Source: Pseudomonadota bacterium (lineage in GTDB: Bacteria > Pseudomonadota > Alphaproteobacteria > Acetobacterales > Acetobacteraceae). Taken from it: 8,790 nt of DNA. Shown piece after piece: positions 5,697 through 8,790 of the stretch. The stretch's first letter is position 1, and each line of letters starts with the position of its first letter. The translations under genes were made by a program, and so were the position numbers. The DNA is taken from positions 1-8,790 of the forward strand of contig JAJZHU010000081.1 in assembly GCA_021798375.1 (NCBI GenBank). Direction: 5' to 3'. Under the pieces are notes generated by a model. It saw only the letters and a program-made list of their open reading frames with translations. It made no database searches and was not told where the DNA came from.

Positions 5697-5702
5697 TTTT
5701 TT

Positions 5703-6458
5703 ATGAATGCGATGATTGCGCAATTGGCGCTGGGGCGTCCGCTGATAGGATTGTGGCAGGCATTGGCTGTGCCCTATACGGCGGAAATCTGCGCGGGGGC
5801 GCGGTTTGATTGGTTGTTGTTCGATGGCGAACACGCGCCAAATACGGCGCAAACATTGTTGGCCCAATTGCAGGCCGTGGCGCCATTCCCGGTTCATGCG
5901 GTCGCGCGTGTGCCGATCGGCGATCCGGTCTATATCAAGCAATATCTCGATATCGGCTTTTCAACCTTGCTGGTGCCGGTGGTTGAAAGTGCGAGGCAGG
6001 CCAGGGATATTGTGGCCGCTACACGTTTTCCGCCGCGCGGCATTCGCGGTGTGGCCAGTGCAACCAGCCGCGCCTCGGGATTTGGTGCGGACAGTCAATT
6101 TTTGCTCACGGCGCATGAAAAAACGGGTTTGATCGTGCAGATCGAAACTCGTGCCGGACTTGATGTGCTGGAAGAGATCGCGGCGATCGAAGGCGTGGAT
6201 GCTTTGTTTATCGGCCCGTCGGATTTGTCGGCGGCTCTGGGGCATTTGGGCAATCCCCGCCATCCTGATGTGCAATCGGCCATCGATGACGCCATTGCGC
6301 GTATTTTGGCGGTGGGCAAGCCGGCGGGGATATTCGCCCTCGATGCCGACGATGCGGTGCGCCGCATTGCTCAAGGCGTGTCTTTTGTGTCGGTTGGCAC
6401 CGATATCGGGTTGCTTGGTTCGGGCGCGAGAGCTTTGCGGGCCAGGTTCCCGGCCTAG
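5703..6458 (+). CDS. hpaI: 4-hydroxy-2-oxoheptane-1,7-dioate aldolase (HpaI), class II
   Basis: 251 aa, HpcH/HpaI aldolase family. Signature segments are LIGLWQAL, AGARFDWLLFDGEHAPN, LLVPVV, RFPPRGIRGVASA, VQIETR and FIGPSDLSAALG. By comparison with E. coli HpaI, H44 and R69 are active-site residues, and E148 and D174 bind the metal. It splits 4-hydroxy-2-oxoheptanedioate into pyruvate and succinate semialdehyde, the last step of the pathway. The start at 5703 has AGGGG just upstream; a second in-frame ATG at 5712 is possible. It is separated from hpaH by 123 nt filled with two hairpins, so its expression may be uncoupled from the operon upstream. HpaI enzymes accept several 4-hydroxy-2-oxoacids, so its presence does not fix the starting aromatic. 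Confidence 0.92.
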   Translation: MNAMIAQLALGRPLIGLWQALAVPYTAEICAGARFDWLLFDGEHAPNTAQTLLAQLQAVAPFPVHAVARVPIGDPVYIKQYLDIGFSTLLVPVVESARQARDIVAATRFPPRGIRGVASATSRASGFGADSQFLLTAHEKTGLIVQIETRAGLDVLEEIAAIEGVDALFIGPSDLSAALGHLGNPRHPDVQSAIDDAIARILAVGKPAGIFALDADDAVRRIAQGVSFVSVGTDIGLLGSGARALRARFPA

Positions 6459-6562
6459 ATTCGGTAGCACTCGACAAGTTTCGGTGCGCGAATTAAGCTA
6501 TTGCCGAAGCAATTTTTCGGCAGGCCACAAGGTCTGAATGATTTCAAGAAGGTAGGAACACC
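6459..6562 (+). other. Leader region of the aldehyde dehydrogenase gene with alternative small hairpins
   Basis: Two stems share bases and exclude one another: ATTGC-CGAA-GCAAT (6500-6513, followed by TTTT) and TGCCGAA (6502-6508) with TTCGGCA (6516-6522). The first is terminator-like but only 5 bp. No strong promoter is visible. Purine-rich AAGAAGG (6546-6552) and AGGA (6554-6557) provide the ribosome site. Confidence 0.4.
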
Positions 6563-7969
6563 ATGGCAACATTTGCGCTGATTATCGATGGGAAACGGGT
6601 TGAAACGGCCGAACATTTTGAAGTTCGCAACCCTTCCACCGGCGCAGTCGTCGGGCTCGCCCCCAAGGCGACGCGAGGGGATCTTGAGGCAGCCATTGCC
6701 GCCGCGCAGGCGGCTTTCCCTGCTTGGTCGCAGCGCACTCACACTGAACGTCAGGCCTTGTGTCATGCCGTGGCGGACAAAATCGGCGAACATGCTGAAG
6801 AGCTTGCGCGTTTGCTCACATCGGAACAAGGCAAGCCGCTCAATGGCATGGGCTCGCGCTTTGAAGTGGGCGGTGCGCAGGCATGGGCGCATTACACGGC
6901 GCAACTCGAATTGCCGGTGAAGGTGATCCAGGACAACAACGAAGGACGCATTGAACTGCATCGCAAGCCGATCGGTGTGGTTGCTTCGATTACGCCGTGG
7001 AATTTTCCGATGGCGATCGCGATTTGGCATATCATGCCGGCCCTTCTTGCGGGCAATACGGTGGTGAGCAAGCCTTCGCCCTATACACCACTCACCACCT
7101 TGCGGATGGTCGAATTGGTCAACGAGGTCCTGCCGCCTGGCGTGCTGAATGTGATTGCTGGTGAAGATTTCCTGGGGGCGGCGCTTTCCAGCCATCCGGC
7201 CGTGGGCAAAGTCGTGTTTACCGGCTCGACCGGTACCGGTAAAAAGATTTTCTCCGGCGCCGCGGAAACGATGAAGCGTCTGACTTTGGAACTTGGCGGC
7301 AATGATGCCGGCATCGTGCTGCCCGATGTCGATCCGCAGCAGATCGCCGAAGGTTTGTTCTGGAGCGCATTCATCAACAATGGCCAAACTTGTGCGGCGT
7401 TGAAGCGGCTTTATGTGCATGATTCGATCTATGATGCGGTTTGCACCCATCTGACAAATTATGCGAAAAATATTCCCGTCGGCGACGGTTTGACGGAAAC
7501 GAATGTTCTGGGGCCGGTGCAAAACCGTATGCAGTTCAACAAGATCGTCGATCTGGTGGCAGCCGCCAAGGCCGGTGGCGGACGCGTGCTGATGGGCGGC
7601 GAGACCCCTGCCGGCGACAGCCTGTTCTACCCGATCACCTTGATTGCGGATCTCGACAATGGCAATCGCCTGGTGGATGAAGAGCAATTCGGCCCGGTAT
7701 TGCCGATTATTCGCTATACCGATCTCGAAGAAGTGATCGCCAAAGCCAATGACAATCCGAATGGGCTTGGCGGTTCGGTGTGGTCGAAGGATATTCAAAA
7801 GGCGCGCGCGATTGCGCAACGGTTGGAATGCGGCACGGCATGGGTTAATAAACATGCGGCGATCCAGCCGAATGTGCCGTTTGGCGGCGTCAAGAACTCG
7901 GGGCTGGGGGTTGAATTCAGCGATGAGGGGCTACACGAAAATACCAACATCCAAGTGCTTTACAGCTAG
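6563..7969 (+). CDS. NAD(P)-dependent aldehyde dehydrogenase (candidate for the HpaE or succinate-semialdehyde step)
   Basis: 468 aa, full-length ALDH superfamily. N147 (TPWNFP), K170 (SKPSP), the cofactor-loop glycines GSTGTG (221-226), E243 (LELGGND), catalytic C277 (NNGQTCAALKR) and the EEQFGP motif (373-378) are all present. Its motifs, especially ELGGND and GQTCAALKRLYVH, suit the uncharacterised Saccharopolyspora AAS00426-like ALDH group. They do not suit HpaE, which has ELGGKS and a NGERCTA-type cysteine motif and is longer (about 486-490 aa). Within this cluster it could oxidise the semialdehyde made by ring cleavage (a non-orthologous HpaE) or the succinate semialdehyde released by HpaI. 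The start at 6563 has a good purine-rich site and agrees with family alignment. A terminator-like hairpin follows 13 nt after the stop. Confidence 0.9.
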   Translation: MATFALIIDGKRVETAEHFEVRNPSTGAVVGLAPKATRGDLEAAIAAAQAAFPAWSQRTHTERQALCHAVADKIGEHAEELARLLTSEQGKPLNGMGSRFEVGGAQAWAHYTAQLELPVKVIQDNNEGRIELHRKPIGVVASITPWNFPMAIAIWHIMPALLAGNTVVSKPSPYTPLTTLRMVELVNEVLPPGVLNVIAGEDFLGAALSSHPAVGKVVFTGSTGTGKKIFSGAAETMKRLTLELGGNDAGIVLPDVDPQQIAEGLFWSAFINNGQTCAALKRLYVHDSIYDAVCTHLTNYAKNIPVGDGLTETNVLGPVQNRMQFNKIVDLVAAAKAGGGRVLMGGETPAGDSLFYPITLIADLDNGNRLVDEEQFGPVLPIIRYTDLEEVIAKANDNPNGLGGSVWSKDIQKARAIAQRLECGTAWVNKHAAIQPNVPFGGVKNSGLGVEFSDEGLHENTNIQVLYS

Positions 7970-7982
7970 AAATTGAGTTCTG

Positions 7983-8020
7983 CACACCGTCGGCCATTTG
8001 GGCGGACGGTGTGGGATTTT
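7983..8020 (+). terminator. Intrinsic terminator (or attenuator) after the aldehyde dehydrogenase gene
   Basis: CACACCGTC (7983-7991) pairs perfectly with GACGGTGTG (8005-8013). GCC and GGC inside the loop can extend the stem, and GGATTTT follows. The next gene starts 16 nt later with no room for a promoter, so it may depend on read-through. Confidence 0.65.
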
Positions 8021-8035
8021 AGGGAGAGAAAAATC

Positions 8036-8317
8036 ATGATTGCAGTCCTTGCTACTTTGCATATCAAGCCTGGCAGCGGATCCGCGTTTGAGGCCGACTT
8101 TGTGGAATGGTCTAAAGCCGTCAAGGCCAACGAACCTGAAACGCTGCAATATAATCTGACGCGCAGCCGCGATGACGCACAAGTTTATTATGTGTTCGAG
8201 AAATATGCCAGTGATGCGGCGTTCAAGTCCCACATGAAGAACTTGATGGCGCGTCCTGCTGGCCCCGATTTCTTTGCCAGTCCGCCGAAGATTGAAGTGC
8301 TGGATATTGTTGCTTAG
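8036..8317 (+). CDS. Small antibiotic-biosynthesis-monooxygenase (ABM) domain protein, putative quinol monooxygenase
   Basis: 93 aa, one ferredoxin-like ABM domain (YgiN type). It shows the usual run: IAVLATLHIKPG, then a helix with FEADFVEWSKAV, then LQYNLTRSRDDAQVYYVFEKYASDAAFKSHM, and a last strand ending IEVLDIV. Family members are small cytoplasmic dimers, some of which oxidise quinols or similar aromatics without cofactor, while many have unknown roles. AGGGAG at 8021-8026 with a 9-nt spacer supports the ATG at 8036; the frame is open upstream to 7973 but that part covers the terminator. Position at the end of the catabolic cluster suggests handling of a catechol or quinone by-product, but this is a guess. 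Confidence 0.8.
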   Translation: MIAVLATLHIKPGSGSAFEADFVEWSKAVKANEPETLQYNLTRSRDDAQVYYVFEKYASDAAFKSHMKNLMARPAGPDFFASPPKIEVLDIVA

Positions 8318-8333
8318 TTTTTCCGACTGGGCG

Positions 8334-8357
8334 CGGGGAGACGCGGTTGTCTCCCCG
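8334..8357. terminator. Hairpin between convergent genes, probable bidirectional terminator
   Basis: CGGGGAGAC (8334-8342) pairs perfectly with GTCTCCCCG (8349-8357) over a 6-nt loop. It lies in the 43-bp gap between the ABM gene (+) and the acyl-CoA dehydrogenase gene (-). The T-tract is poor on the plus strand (GGCTTTAC), so Rho-independent strength is uncertain; position and stem favour a terminator serving both genes. Confidence 0.65.
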
Positions 8358-8360
8358 GCT

Positions 8361-8790
8361 TTACGTCAACACGTTTTGAATAGATGCCTCCAACCCCAGT
8401 GTTTGCGTCAGCAGGCGTGTGATGAAAAACCGGGCCGTCTCGATTTTTTGGCAGTAGAAAATTTCATCTTTGTCGCCTGCCACCAAAGCCATGCGCAGCC
8501 ACAAATAGCCCAATGTCACCAGACCGAACTGGCGCAGAAAATCACTGGCGACGGCGGCAACGCCCGCAGGATCGGTTTTGGTTTTTCCCATGATCAGATC
8601 GGTGCAACTGCGCAGTCCGTTCAATGCCAATGCCAATCGCCGTGCCAGCGGCGCCAGAACTTTATGGCCTGAGATGGTTTCCAAAAACGTTTCGATGTCC
8701 GCGAAAAATCGTGCTTGCAGACGCCCGTCGAAAAGATGCAGTTTGCGGCCAGCCAGATCGCCAGCCTGAATTCCGTTGGTGCCCTCATAG
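8361..8790 (-). CDS. Acyl-CoA dehydrogenase, C-terminal part (5' end outside the window)
   Basis: About 142 codons are visible, ending in TAA at 8361-8363. Reading in from the window edge, the frame begins YEGTNGIQAGDLAGRKL, the conserved stretch near the end of the acyl-CoA dehydrogenase catalytic region that helps bind FAD at the dimer interface. The following helical tail contains DFLRQFGLVTLGYLWLRMA, typical of the longer (about 590 aa) subgroup with an extra C-terminal domain that includes DmdC-like enzymes. An internal TTG at 8684 is not the real start, because the conserved motif lies upstream of it. The gene is convergent with the catabolic cluster. Whether it belongs to the same pathway or merely borders it cannot be told. 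Confidence 0.82.
   Translation of the reverse strand, partial: YEGTNGIQAGDLAGRKLHLFDGRLQARFFADIETFLETISGHKVLAPLARRLALALNGLRSCTDLIMGKTKTDPAGVAAVASDFLRQFGLVTLGYLWLRMALVAGDKDEIFYCQKIETARFFITRLLTQTLGLEASIQNVLT

Noticed and set aside
6472..6500. Possible promoter TCGACA-N17-TAAGCT before the aldehyde dehydrogenase gene
   Set aside because: The -10 matches only 3 of 6 consensus bases; too weak to call.
6455..7855. 466-codon open frame on the minus strand opposite the aldehyde dehydrogenase
   Set aside because: The plus-strand frame has complete ALDH motifs. The antisense translation is rich in Arg and His with no recognisable domain, and is explained by codon bias of the sense gene.
1..8790. CRISPR arrays, tRNA or rRNA genes, transposases, toxin-antitoxin pairs
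   Set aside because: I saw no regularly spaced direct repeats, no tRNA-like cloverleaf and no transposase or toxin motifs; the window is almost fully occupied by catabolic genes.

Overview
The window is an aromatic-catabolism locus from a moderately GC-rich bacterium. The VanA-type Rieske oxygenase, the LigA/LigB dioxygenase pair and the DmdC-like acyl-CoA dehydrogenase tail suggest an alphaproteobacterium; this is an inference from gene content and codon style, not from a marker gene. Six genes belong to, or resemble, the meta-cleavage (hpa/hpc) pathway that degrades homoprotocatechuate (3,4-dihydroxyphenylacetate) to pyruvate and succinate semialdehyde.

Layout. On the minus strand, 20-1111 encodes a VanA-like Rieske non-haem iron oxygenase. 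A 122-bp divergent intergenic region with inverted repeats separates it from a LuxR-type regulator (1234-2010, +). A 266-bp gap with an operator-like repeat and a long hairpin leads to an HpaD-type extradiol dioxygenase (2277-3125, +). Another long hairpin follows, then a good sigma70-type promoter (3182-3210). This promoter starts a tight, translationally coupled run: LigA-like small subunit (3240-3563), LigB-like catalytic subunit (3560-4378), HpaF-like isomerase (4378-4773) and HpaH hydratase (4773-5579). Two tandem REP-like hairpins (5579-5692) separate this run from the HpaI aldolase (5703-6458). An aldehyde dehydrogenase (6563-7969), a terminator and a small ABM-domain protein (8036-8317) come next. 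A convergent acyl-CoA dehydrogenase (8361-8790, -, 5' end outside the window) closes the window.

How the genes fit together. HpaD opens homoprotocatechuate, an aldehyde dehydrogenase oxidises the semialdehyde, HpaF isomerises, a decarboxylase (HpaG) acts, HpaH hydrates and HpaI cleaves. The cluster departs from this textbook set in four ways. (1) It carries a second extradiol dioxygenase, LigA plus LigB, as the first genes of the coupled operon. (2) No HpaG decarboxylase is present. (3) The aldehyde dehydrogenase is not of the HpaE type by its motifs. (4) The HpaF homologue has alanine where the family's catalytic N-terminal proline should be. Together these suggest either a variant pathway for a modified catechol (for example one released from a methoxylated phenylacetate by the Rieske oxygenase) or an hpa pathway completed by genes elsewhere. 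This is a hypothesis; the sequence does not name the substrate.

A second theme is the number of long stem-loops between genes (2193-2241, 3127-3177, 5579-5625, 5641-5692, 7983-8013, 8334-8357). The last two look like ordinary terminators. The first four are about 50 bases each, and three of them carry a 3-nt bulge.
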